Below the pieces are notes generated by a model, which was given only the letters and a program-made list of their open reading frames with translations, did not search any database and was not told where the DNA came from. From Kitasatospora sp. NBC_00458 (GTDB lineage: Bacteria > Actinomycetota > Actinomycetes > Streptomycetales > Streptomycetaceae), in the NCBI RefSeq assembly GCF_036013975.1, contig NZ_CP107904.1, positions 5,357,001 to 5,421,000 of the forward strand: 64,000 nt of DNA, written 5' to 3'. Shown piece by piece: positions 51,225 through 59,067 of the stretch (positions are counted from its first letter, which is position 1; each line of letters opens with the position of its first letter). Position numbers and translations under genes: made by a program.

Positions 51225-52892
51225 CTACTCCTTGGAGCGGACCCGCAGGCTGGTGATCAGCGGGCCCTCGGTGGTCTCGCGGAAGAAGTCGTTGCCCTTG
51301 TCGTCCACCACGATGAACGCCGGGAAGTCCTCGACCTCGATGCGCCAGACGGCCTCCATGCCCAGCTCCGCGTACTCCAGGACCTCGACCTTCTTGATGC
51401 AGTCCTGGGCGAGGCGGGCGGCCGGGCCGCCGATGGAGCCGAGGTAGAAGCCGCCGTGCTGGGCGCAGGCGTCGGTGACCTGCTTGGAGCGGTTGCCCTT
51501 GGCCAGCATGACCATCGAGCCGCCGGCGGCCTGGAACTGGTCGACGTAGGAGTCCATCCGGCCGGCCGTGGTCGGGCCGAAGGAGCCGGAGGCGAAGCCC
51601 TCGGGGGTCTTGGCCGGGCCGGCGTAGTACACCGGGTGGTCCTGGAGGTACTTGGGCATGCCCTCGCCCGCGTCCAGCCGCTCCTTGATCTTGGCGTGCG
51701 CGATGTCGCGGGCGACGACGAGCGTGCCGGTGAGCGAGAGCCGGGTCTTCACCGGGTACTTGGACAGCTCGGCCCGGATCGAGGACATCGGCTGGTCGAG
51801 GTCGATGCGGACCACGTCGTCGTCGAGGTGTTCGTCGGTGGTGTCCGGCAGGTACTTGGCCGGGTCGGTCTCCAGCTGCTCCAGGAAGACGCCCTCGGCG
51901 GTGATCTTGCCGAGCGCCTGGCGGTCGGCCGAGCAGGAGACGGCCATCGCGACGGGCAGCGAGGCGCCGTGGCGCGGCAGGCGCACGACGCGGACGTCGT
52001 GGCAGAAGTACTTGCCGCCGAACTGGGCGCCGATGCCGATCTTCTGGGTGAGCTCGGTGACCTTGGCCTCCAGTTCGAGGTCCCGGAAGCCGTGCCCGGT
52101 CTTCGCGTCGCCCTCGGTCGGCAGGTTGTCGAGGTAGTGCGCGGAGGCGTACTTGGCGGTCTTCAGCGCGAACTCGGCGCTGGTGCCGCCGATCACGATC
52201 GCCAGGTGGTACGGCGGGCAGGCGGCGGTGCCCAGCGAGCGGATCTTCTGCTCCAGGAACGAGAGCATGCTCGCCTCGTTCAGGATCGCCTTGGTCTCCT
52301 GGTACAGGTACGACTTGTTGGCCGAGCCGCCGCCCTTGGCCATGAAGAGGAACTTGTAGGCGCCGCCGTCGGTGGCGTAGAGCTCGATCTGCGCCGGCAG
52401 GTTGTTGCCGGTGTTCCTCTCGTCCCACATGGTGACCGGGGCCATCTGGGAGTAGCGCAGGTTGAGCTTGGTGTACGCGTCGTACACGCCGCGCGCGATG
52501 GCGGCCTCGTCGCCGCCGGAGGTCAGGACGTCCTGGCCGCGCTTGCCCATCACGATGGCGGTGCCGGTGTCCTGGCACATGGGCAGGATGCCGCCGGCCG
52601 AGATGTTGACGTTCTTCAGCAGGTCCAGCGCGACGAAGCGGTCGTTGGGGCTGGCCTCCGGGTCGTCCAGGATGCGGCGAAGCTGGGCGAGGTGGGCGGG
52701 GCGGAGGTAGTGCGAGATGTCGTGCATCGCCTCGGCGGTGAGCAGCCGCAGGGCCTCGGGCTCGACCTGGAGGAAGGTGCGCCCGCCGGCCTCGAAGGTG
52801 GAGACACCCTCGGAGGTGAGCTTGCGGTAGGGGGTCGGGTCAGCGCCCAGGGGGAGCAGGTCGCTGTACTCGAAGTCTGGCGTGGGAGCCAT
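51225..52892 (-). CDS. Class I fumarate hydratase (iron-sulfur)
   Basis: TCA-cycle enzyme interconverting fumarate and malate, with an oxygen-sensitive 4Fe-4S cluster. The 555-aa single-chain FumA/B form fuses the alpha (N-terminal) and beta (C-terminal) parts. Cluster cysteines appear in PMCQDTGTAIV, TAACPPYHLA and VSCSADRQ; the beta part contains DYKG-like segments such as TPEGFASGSFGPTTAGRMDSYVD and the ending VVDDKGNDFFRE. ATG at 52892 has AAGGAC 8 nt upstream; an upstream ATG at 52964 in the frame overlaps a direct repeat. It is convergent with GntR across the toxin-antitoxin cassette. Confidence 0.95.
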   Translation of the reverse strand: MAPTPDFEYSDLLPLGADPTPYRKLTSEGVSTFEAGGRTFLQVEPEALRLLTAEAMHDISHYLRPAHLAQLRRILDDPEASPNDRFVALDLLKNVNISAGGILPMCQDTGTAIVMGKRGQDVLTSGGDEAAIARGVYDAYTKLNLRYSQMAPVTMWDERNTGNNLPAQIELYATDGGAYKFLFMAKGGGSANKSYLYQETKAILNEASMLSFLEQKIRSLGTAACPPYHLAIVIGGTSAEFALKTAKYASAHYLDNLPTEGDAKTGHGFRDLELEAKVTELTQKIGIGAQFGGKYFCHDVRVVRLPRHGASLPVAMAVSCSADRQALGKITAEGVFLEQLETDPAKYLPDTTDEHLDDDVVRIDLDQPMSSIRAELSKYPVKTRLSLTGTLVVARDIAHAKIKERLDAGEGMPKYLQDHPVYYAGPAKTPEGFASGSFGPTTAGRMDSYVDQFQAAGGSMVMLAKGNRSKQVTDACAQHGGFYLGSIGGPAARLAQDCIKKVEVLEYAELGMEAVWRIEVEDFPAFIVVDDKGNDFFRETTEGPLITSLRVRSKE

Positions 52893-52934
52893 GGGGGCGG
52901 TCCTTAGGTATCCAGTGTTCCGGCTGCGTCGGCG

Positions 52935-52967
52935 AAGCACCCTCAAGGGCGAAAGCACCCTCAAGGG
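52935..52967. promoter_or_regulatory. 15-bp direct repeat upstream of fumarase
   Basis: AAGCACCCTCAAGGG occurs at 52935-52949 and 52953-52967, an 18-bp period. Each copy contains the imperfect palindrome CCCTCAAGGG. A shortened copy, AAGCACCCTCAA, lies upstream of pckG (23158-23169), so a shared regulator of carbon genes is possible. Confidence 0.6.
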
Positions 52968-53066
52968 TAGGACCCGCCGGCACGACGCATGCGGACAGGT
53001 AGGCCTGCGTGACCGGCGTCACCCGTACGTGCGTACGAGGCTTGCCCCGGTGGCTAGGCTTGCCCC

Positions 53067-53849
53067 GTGGACAACTCGCCGTCGATGGACGATCAGAACG
53101 ACGACCAGGGTGCGTCGCCCGCGCCGCGGGGGCAGTCGCCGATACCGATGACCAAGCAGGCGCCGCAGCCGCCCGCCCGGACCGGCCACGCGCCGGTGGC
53201 GGAGGCCGAGTTGCGGGCCTCGGACGCCGACCGGGAGCGGGTGGCGGAGCTGCTGCGCGACGCCTACGCCGAGGGGCGGCTCGACGTCGACGAGCACGCC
53301 GAGCGGATCGAGGCGGCCTACTCCGCCAAGACCCTCGGCGACCTCGCGCCGCTGACCCGGGACCTCCCGCTGGACCGGGAGGTCTCCTTCGAGAAGCCGC
53401 CGCTGGGCTCCCCGGCGGCGGGCGCCGGATCCCGGCCGTCCGGCCCGGTGCGGCTGCCGGCCCGTTCGGAGGCGCCGACCATGCTGGCGGTCTTCGGCGG
53501 GGCGTCCCGCAAGGGCCGGTGGCGGGTGGGTTCGAGCCTGCGGGCGGTGGCGATCTTCGGCGGGGTGGAGATCGACCTGACCGACGCCGTCTTCGAGTCG
53601 CCCGAGGTGGTGATCGACGTGGTGGCGATCTTCGGCGGGGTGGAGATCAAGGTGCCGGAGAACGTCAGCCTGCACGGCAGCGGCGTCGGCATCTTCGGGG
53701 GCTTCGACGTCAAGGAGCAGACCGCGGCCGATCCGTACGCGCCGGTGGTGCGGGTGAAGGGCACCGCGGTGTTCGGCGGCTGCGAGGCGAAGCCGCGCAA
53801 GGGCAAGAAGCTCAAGGAGTGGGTGCGCAAGCAGCTCGGCGCCGACTGA
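53067..53849 (+). CDS. DUF1707 protein with LiaF-like C-terminus
   Basis: A 260-aa protein with an N-terminal DUF1707 (about 45-100: LRASDADRERVAELLRDAYAEGRLDVDEHAERI, given here in part) and a C-terminal beta-helix-like region with repeated FGG modules (AVFGGASRKG, AIFGGVEIDL, AIFGGVEIKV, GIFGGFDVKE, AVFGGCEAK), as in the cell-wall stress protein LiaF. A Pro/Ser linker joins them and no membrane helix is seen, so a cytosolic or peripheral role is likely. GTG at 53067. The gene neighbourhood (fumarase, DUF1707, WhiB-like, glpX) looks conserved in streptomycetes. Confidence 0.9.
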   Translation: MDNSPSMDDQNDDQGASPAPRGQSPIPMTKQAPQPPARTGHAPVAEAELRASDADRERVAELLRDAYAEGRLDVDEHAERIEAAYSAKTLGDLAPLTRDLPLDREVSFEKPPLGSPAAGAGSRPSGPVRLPARSEAPTMLAVFGGASRKGRWRVGSSLRAVAIFGGVEIDLTDAVFESPEVVIDVVAIFGGVEIKVPENVSLHGSGVGIFGGFDVKEQTAADPYAPVVRVKGTAVFGGCEAKPRKGKKLKEWVRKQLGAD

Positions 53850-53872
53850 TCCGCATGCGCACCGTGCGCCCT

Positions 53873-53905
53873 GTGCCCGGTCGGGTCCAACTCCCGACCG
53901 GGCAC
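53873..53905 (+). terminator. Hairpin terminator after the DUF1707 gene
   Basis: A 13-bp perfect stem (53873-53885 with 53893-53905) closes a 7-nt loop just downstream of the stop. Confidence 0.8.
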
Positions 53906-54116
53906 TCGCCGTTGCTTCGGGTGCAGGCTGTAGTCGATTGCGTGCAGTGTGCATGAATCGCGGCGCCGCGGGGTAGTTCCTCTGGCACATCGCTTCTTGT
54001 ACGGCTGCGTATCGGAGGCGGCCTGAGGCCGGCCCGGGGGGTGTGAGGAACGGGGGCCCGCAGCCGGCAGGGGAGCGAGCTTCCCCGTGTCCGAGAGCCT
54101 CGTCAGGAGTACGGCC

Positions 54117-54554
54117 GTGCTGCATCCGATCGAGTCCCGCACCACCTCGTCCGCCGCCCCGTCGTCGGCCGCGCCGCCGTCCGCCGCCGCCTCGCCGGTG
54201 GCCGCGGCACAGCTGCTGGAGCGGCGTCCGGCCCCGCAGCCGGTGGGCGAGGACAATCCGTGGCACACCGCCGCGGCCTGCCGGCGGGACGAGGTGGGCC
54301 TGTTCTTCGCGCCGTCCAAGGAGCCGACGGCCGCCCGGCTGTCGCGCGAGGAGCAGGCGAAGCAGGTCTGTGCCCGCTGCCCCGTGCTGCTGGAGTGCCG
54401 GGAGCACGCGCTGGCGCAGCCGGAGCCGTACGGGGTGTGGGGCGGTCTGACGGCGGCCGAGCGGCGGGTGGTGCTGGCGCGCCGCCGCCGCCGGGACGTC
54501 GAGCTGTGCGAGACGGCCCGGGTGCCGGTCCCGCGCCGCCGGATCGCCGGATGA
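54117..54554 (+). CDS. WhiB-family iron-sulfur regulator
   Basis: A 145-aa Wbl protein. The four cluster cysteines are conserved (AAACRRD, then VCARCPVLLEC in the C-x2-C-x5-C pattern) and the GVWGG turn is followed by an Arg-rich tail. Wbl proteins bind a 4Fe-4S cluster and pair with sigma factor region 4 to tune development and redox genes. The N-terminal 45 residues are Ser/Ala/Pro-rich. GTG at 54117 has AGGAG 7 nt upstream; GTG at 54087 has poorer spacing. The context between DUF1707 and glpX corresponds, from memory, to wblI of S. coelicolor, but I do not assert the symbol. Confidence 0.94.
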   Translation: MLHPIESRTTSSAAPSSAAPPSAAASPVAAAQLLERRPAPQPVGEDNPWHTAAACRRDEVGLFFAPSKEPTAARLSREEQAKQVCARCPVLLECREHALAQPEPYGVWGGLTAAERRVVLARRRRRDVELCETARVPVPRRRIAG

Positions 54555-54578
54555 CGCCGGGGCGTTGAGGCCGCGGAC

Positions 54579-54621
54579 GCCCGCGGCCTCGGCGAAGGGG
54601 GATTTCGCCGAGGCCGCGGGC
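54579..54621. terminator. 18-bp hairpin between the WhiB-like gene and glpX
   Basis: A perfect 18-bp stem (54579-54596 with 54604-54621) with a 7-nt loop separates the convergent genes and should terminate both. Confidence 0.85.
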
Positions 54622-54722
54622 CTGTCGTGCCGTGTCCGTGTTCCGCCGTGCCGCCCCGTGCGGTGCGGCGCGGCGCCGTTGCGCGCCGTGCCGGTCGCCG
54701 GTGTGCGCGCGGCCCCGGGGGT

Positions 54723-55763
54723 TCAGTTGGCGCGGTCGAAGTCGATCGCGCTGTAGGCCCGCAGCTTGGACAGCTTGTGGGTGGCGTGGACCTCCCGGAT
54801 GGTGCCGCTCTTGGAGCGCATCACCAGCGAGCTGGTGGTGGCGGTCTCCTGGCGGTAGTGCACGCCGCGCAGCAGCTCGCCGTCGGTGATGCCGGTCGCG
54901 ACGAAGAACACGTTCTCGCCGCTGACCAGGTCGTCGGTGGTGAGCACGCGGTCGAGGTCGTGGCCGGCGTCGATGGCCTTCTGGCGCTCGGCGTCGTCCT
55001 TGGGCCACAGGCGGCCCTGGATCACGCCGCCCATGCACTTCATCGCGCAGGCCGCGATGATGCCCTCGGGGGTGCCGCCGACGCCCATCAGCAGGTCGAC
55101 GCCGGTGCCCTCGCGGGCGGCCATGATGGCGCCGGCGACGTCCCCGTCGGAGATGTACTTGATGCGGGCGCCCGCCTCGCGGATCTCCTGGATGAGGCCC
55201 TGGTGGCGCGGGCGGTCGAGGACGACCACGGTCACGTCCTCGACGGCGATGCCCTTGGCCTTGGCGACCCGGCGGATGTTGACGGCGGTCGGGGCGGTGA
55301 TGTCGACGAAGTCGGCGGCCTCCGGCCCGGTGACGAGCTTGTCCATGTAGAAGACGGCGCTCGGGTCGAACATGGTGCCGCGGTCGGCGACGGCCAGCAC
55401 GGCGACCGCGTTGTTCATGCCCTTGGCGGTGAGGGTGGTCCCGTCGACCGGGTCCACCGCCACGTCGCACTCGGCGCCGGTGCCGTCGCCGACCCGCTCG
55501 CCGTTGTAGAGCATCGGGGCCTCGTCCTTCTCGCCCTCCCCGATGACGACGACGCCGTTCATCGAGACGGTCGAGACGAGGGTGCGCATGGCCTTGACGG
55601 CGGCGCCGTCGGCGCCGTTCTTGTCGCCCCGGCCGACCCAGCGGCCGGCGGCGAGTGCGGCGGCCTCGGTGACCCGGACGAGTTCGAGGGCGAGGTTCCG
55701 GTCAGGAGCCTCCGGCGCCACCTCTAGGGCGCTGGGAAGGTTGTGCGGGTACTGCGTGGTCAT
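54723..55763 (-). CDS. glpX: Class II fructose-1,6-bisphosphatase
   Basis: Gluconeogenic phosphatase converting fructose-1,6-bisphosphate to fructose-6-phosphate. The GlpX family signature is seen: IGEGEKDEAPMLYNGE (metal-binding Glu/Asp), the DPVDGTTLTAKG active loop, and GVGGTPEGIIAACAMKCMGG for the phosphate. 346 aa, family-typical. ATG 55763 has GAGAGGT about 7 nt upstream; the open frame further upstream is not coding. It is the gluconeogenic partner of pckG elsewhere in the window. Divergent to a DUF4245 gene. Confidence 0.97.
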   Translation of the reverse strand: MTTQYPHNLPSALEVAPEAPDRNLALELVRVTEAAALAAGRWVGRGDKNGADGAAVKAMRTLVSTVSMNGVVVIGEGEKDEAPMLYNGERVGDGTGAECDVAVDPVDGTTLTAKGMNNAVAVLAVADRGTMFDPSAVFYMDKLVTGPEAADFVDITAPTAVNIRRVAKAKGIAVEDVTVVVLDRPRHQGLIQEIREAGARIKYISDGDVAGAIMAAREGTGVDLLMGVGGTPEGIIAACAMKCMGGVIQGRLWPKDDAERQKAIDAGHDLDRVLTTDDLVSGENVFFVATGITDGELLRGVHYRQETATTSSLVMRSKSGTIREVHATHKLSKLRAYSAIDFDRAN

Positions 55764-55999
55764 CGTCGTTACCTCTCTGTACGCGACGGCCAGTGAGCGC
55801 CCGACTACTGCCTGGTCGAACGCCGTGGTGAGGGTGTTGCGATCGTATCTGCCCACGAGATGACTGTCTGTGGCGCGGGTCCCCACGGGCCGGCGGAAGC
55901 GGCGGGTTCAGGCCCGTTCACCCTGACGCGGACACCCCGGGTGGTGGCGCCGGGGGAGCGATGGGTCACCATGTGGGGGTGGCAGGAGAGAGCAAAGGC

Positions 56000-56515
56000 A
56001 TGAGGGGCCGGCAGAGCGTACGGGACATGGTCCTGTCGATGCTGGCGGTCGGCGTCGTGGTCTGGGTCGGGTACCTGTTCCTTCCGCACGACGCGGACGG
56101 CGACGGGGTGCGGACGGTCGAGTACAAGGTGGCCGCGACCTCGGCGAAGCGCGCGGCGCCCTACCCCCTGCTCGCCCCCGAGGGCCTGCCCGCGCAGTGG
56201 CGGGCCACCTCGGTCTCGTACAACCCGGCGTCGCTCGGCGGCGGCAAGGGCAACGCCTGGCACCTGGGCTTCGTCACCCCCTCCGGCCAGTACGCGGCGG
56301 TGGAGCAGAGCGACGCCCCGCGCGACGAGGTGCTCGCCGCGACGGTGGCCGGCGGCAAGCCGGACGGCGTCTCGGAGGCGGCCGGCCGGACCTGGGAGCG
56401 GCTGCAGGGGACGAAGTCCCGCGCGCTCACCGTCCAGGAGGGCGGTGGCACCACGGTCCTCACCGGGACCGCCTCCTACGAGGAGCTGGCCGAGCTGGCG
56501 CGGGCGCTCAAGTAG
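56000..56515 (+). CDS. DUF4245 membrane-anchored protein, 171 aa
   Basis: Actinobacterial protein of the DUF4245 family, role unknown. A short basic N-terminus (RGRQSVRDMVLSM) precedes a single membrane helix (about 12-30: SMLAVGVVVWVGYLFLP) and the rest should be outside the cell, with the conserved WERLQ, KSRALTVQEGGG and TVLTGTASYEELAELA segments. ATG at 56000 has GAGAG about 8 nt upstream; GTG 55979 and ATG 55961 are alternatives that lengthen the N-terminus. It is divergent from glpX, an arrangement that looks conserved in related genomes. Confidence 0.86.
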   Translation: MRGRQSVRDMVLSMLAVGVVVWVGYLFLPHDADGDGVRTVEYKVAATSAKRAAPYPLLAPEGLPAQWRATSVSYNPASLGGGKGNAWHLGFVTPSGQYAAVEQSDAPRDEVLAATVAGGKPDGVSEAAGRTWERLQGTKSRALTVQEGGGTTVLTGTASYEELAELARALK

Positions 56516-56576
56516 CGCTCCCCGCCGGGCGGGGCCGCAGGACGTGCGGCCGGCCGCAGGCGGTCCCCCGGACGAC

Positions 56577-56612
56577 GAGAAGGGCCCCGCAGTGGTGTGC
56601 GGGGCCCTTCTC
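56577..56612. terminator. Hairpin terminator between DUF4245 and nitroreductase genes
   Basis: A 15-bp perfect stem (56577-56591 with 56598-56612) closes a 6-nt loop between convergent genes. Confidence 0.85.
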
Positions 56613-56627
56613 TCGTCTCCGTCGGGA

Positions 56628-57230
56628 TCAGACGGTGGTGACGACCTGCTCGAAGGAGAGGCGCGGGGAGCGCGGGTACCAGGCGTTCTCGCCCGGCTTG
56701 CCGATGTTCACCACGGCCAGCACCGAGTGCTCGCCGTCGGCGAAGAACTCCTTGTTGATGCCCTCGGCGTCGTAGCCGGTCATCGGGCCGGCGGCCAGGC
56801 CGGCGGCGCGGACGCCGACGATGAAGTAGCCGGCCTGCAGGGCGCCGTTCATCTGGGCGGAGGCCTCGCGGACCGGGCGCTCGGCGAAGAACGCGTCCTT
56901 GGCCTGCGGGAAGTGCGGGAAGAGGGTCGGCAGCTCCTCGTGGAACTCGTTGTCCACGGCGAGGATGGCGGTCAGCGGCGCAGCGGCGGTCTTGGCCTTG
57001 TTGCCGTCCGACAGGTGCTGGACCAGGCGCTCGCGGCCCTCGGCGGAGCGGACCAGGACGACGCGCAGCGGCTGCTGGTTCAGGGCGGTCGGGCCGAACT
57101 TGACCAGCTCGTAGATGGCCTGGATCTGCTCGTCGGAGACCGGCTCGTCGGTGAAGGTGTTGGCGGTGCGGGCCTCGCGGAACAGCAGGTCCTGGGCGGC
57201 GGCGTCGAGAACCAGGGCGTCGGTGGTCAT
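56628..57230 (-). CDS. FMN nitroreductase family (malonic semialdehyde reductase-like)
   Basis: A 200-aa flavin oxidoreductase of the HadB/RutE-like nitroreductase group. Markers are the FMN-binding RTANTFTDEPVSDEQIQAIYELVKFGPTALNQQPLRVVLV region (in parts), KTAAAPLTAILAVD, and the C-terminal NIGKPGENAWYPRSPRLSFEQVV. It probably reduces a small nitro or aldehyde compound with NAD(P)H. ATG 57230 has GAGGTG 8 nt upstream; ATG 57245 is possible. It is followed by a strong terminator and preceded by the exonuclease VII pair. Confidence 0.92.
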   Translation of the reverse strand: MTTDALVLDAAAQDLLFREARTANTFTDEPVSDEQIQAIYELVKFGPTALNQQPLRVVLVRSAEGRERLVQHLSDGNKAKTAAAPLTAILAVDNEFHEELPTLFPHFPQAKDAFFAERPVREASAQMNGALQAGYFIVGVRAAGLAAGPMTGYDAEGINKEFFADGEHSVLAVVNIGKPGENAWYPRSPRLSFEQVVTTV

Positions 57231-57421
57231 GCTTCTGCACCTCATGGGGAGGAAGGAACGGGGTTCGTCTCGCGTGAGCGGCTCTCGCCGATCACTGGGT
57301 CCCAACATGGGTGAACTTTCAACTGTTCCCCGATGCGAAGGTGACGTGCGTCACCTTCCGCCCGCGACTCCCCGCTCCGGGCCCCGCCCGGCTCCCGCTC
57401 CCCGGCCCCGTGCCGCGGGCC

Positions 57422-57697
57422 TCACTCCCCGGGCGTCGCGCCCGCCGGACCGTCCTCCTCGGCGGCCAGCGCCGCGTCCAGCCGGGCCCGGGCGCCGTCC
57501 AGCCAGCGCTGGCAGACCTTCGCCAGCTGCTCGCCGCGCTCCCACAGCGCCAGCGACTCCTCCAGCGAGGTGCCGCCGGTCTCCAGCTGCCGGACCACCT
57601 CCAGCAGCGCGTCCCGCGCGTGCTCGTACCCCAGCGCGTCGTCCGCGGTGGGGGCCGCGGCCGGAGACGTCGTCGCGTTCTGCTCCTGATCTGCCAT
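57422..57697 (-). CDS. xseB: Exodeoxyribonuclease VII small subunit
   Basis: The 91-aa helical subunit of exonuclease VII, which degrades single-stranded DNA from both ends. The family signature is clear: GYEHARDALLEVVRQLETGGTSLEESLALWERGEQLAKVCQRWLD (cited in parts), two helices with the conserved LEESL and W-x-x-G-x-x-L. Ala/Pro/Thr-rich N-terminus is dispensable. ATG 57697. It follows xseA by about 100 nt in the same direction, forming the usual actinobacterial pair. Confidence 0.96.
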   Translation of the reverse strand: MADQEQNATTSPAAAPTADDALGYEHARDALLEVVRQLETGGTSLEESLALWERGEQLAKVCQRWLDGARARLDAALAAEEDGPAGATPGE

Positions 57698-57801
57698 GGG
57701 AGCCAGCGTAGGGGCCCGGACCGACAGAACGGACGCCCGGCGCCCGGCCCCGTCGGCCGGTCCCGTCCCCGGTCCCCCGGCCGGACGGGCCCGGCCCGCG
57801 G

Positions 57802-59022
57802 CTACTCCCCGGAGCCGCCGGCCGCCGTCACGTCGAAGCCGCCGCCCGCGACCCGCGCGTGCAGCCCCTCGCCCGCCGCGACCTGGGCGGGATCCGTCAC
57901 CACCGTGCCGTCGCCGCGCTGCAGCACGGCGTAGCCGCGCTCCAGGGTGGCCGCCGGGGAGAGCGCGACCACCCGGGCCAGGGTGTGTCCGAGGTCGCTC
58001 TGGGCGTGGTCCAGCCGGTGCCCGAGGGTGCGCCGGGCCCGCTCCACCAGGCCGGCCACCTCCTGGCCGCGCCCGTCCAGCATCCGGTGCGGTGCGGCCA
58101 GCACCGGACGGCTGCGCACGCCGTCCAGCCCGTGCTGCTCCCGGTCCACCCGGCCGACCACGTGCCGCCGCGCCCGGTCGCGCAGCTGCCGGATCCTGGC
58201 CAGCTCCTCGCCGACGTCGGGGACCACCCGTTTGGCGGCATCGGTCGGGGTGGAGGCGCGCAGGTCGGCGACGAAGTCCAGCAGCGGCTGGTCCGGCTCG
58301 TGGCCGATCGCGCTCACCACCGGCGTCCGGGCGGCGGCGACCAGCCGGACCAGGCCCTCGTCCGAGAACGGCAGCAGGTCCTCCACGCTGCCGCCGCCGC
58401 GGGCCACGATGATCACGTCCACCCCGGGGTGCTCGTCCAGCTCGCGCACCGCCGCGCTCACCCGCTCCACCGCGCTGACGCCCTGCACCGGCACGTTGCG
58501 GACCTCGAAGCGGACGGCCGGCCAGCGCCGCCGGGCGTTCTCCAGGACGTCCCGCTCGGCCGCCGAGTCCCGGCCGGTGACCAGGCCGACGCACTGCGGC
58601 AGGAACGGCAGCGGCTTCTTCCGGTCCGCCGCGAACAGGCCCTCGCCGGCCAGCCGCCGCTTCAGCTGCTCCAGCCGGGCCAGCAGCTCGCCCAGTCCGA
58701 CCAGCCGGATCTCGGTCGCCCGCAGCGAGAGCTGGCCGCGCGCCGCGTACCACTCCGGCTTGCCGTGCACGATCACCCGGGAGCCCTCCTGCACGGCGTC
58801 CGCGACCTGGTCGAAGACGGCGCGGAAGCACGTCACGGTCAGCGAGACGTCCGCCTGCGGGTCGCGCAGCGTCAGGAACACCACGCCCGCGCCCGGCCGG
58901 CGGCTGAGCTGGGTGATCTGCCCCTCCACCCAGACCGCGCCGAGCCGGTCGATCCAGCCCCCGATCAGCGCGGAGACCTTGCCGACCGGGAGCGGTGCTT
59001 CGGGGGAGCTGGGGTTGGCCAT
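57802..59022 (-). CDS. xseA: Exodeoxyribonuclease VII large subunit
   Basis: Catalytic subunit of exonuclease VII. An OB-fold N-terminal DNA-binding part (about 10-110: VWVEGQITQLSRRPGAGVVFLTLRD) is followed by the catalytic core (about 120-330) with GLVTGRDSAAERDVLEN, VDVIIVARGGGSVEDLLPFSDEGLVR and SAIGHEPDQPLLDFVADLRASTPT, then a coiled-coil C-terminus that binds XseB. 406 aa. ATG 59022 was chosen, as it starts the family-typical MANPSSPEAPLPVGKV. It heads the xseA-xseB pair; the APC transporter ends 46 nt upstream. Confidence 0.97.
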   Translation of the reverse strand: MANPSSPEAPLPVGKVSALIGGWIDRLGAVWVEGQITQLSRRPGAGVVFLTLRDPQADVSLTVTCFRAVFDQVADAVQEGSRVIVHGKPEWYAARGQLSLRATEIRLVGLGELLARLEQLKRRLAGEGLFAADRKKPLPFLPQCVGLVTGRDSAAERDVLENARRRWPAVRFEVRNVPVQGVSAVERVSAAVRELDEHPGVDVIIVARGGGSVEDLLPFSDEGLVRLVAAARTPVVSAIGHEPDQPLLDFVADLRASTPTDAAKRVVPDVGEELARIRQLRDRARRHVVGRVDREQHGLDGVRSRPVLAAPHRMLDGRGQEVAGLVERARRTLGHRLDHAQSDLGHTLARVVALSPAATLERGYAVLQRGDGTVVTDPAQVAAGEGLHARVAGGGFDVTAAGGSGE

Positions 59023-59067
59023 GCGTACGAGGCTAGCGGCGCCCGCCGACACCGCGCTCCCGCGCGC

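Noticed and set aside
55916..55935. A PHO box upstream of the DUF4245 gene
   Set aside because: Only one GTTCACC unit is present, without a regularly spaced second unit.
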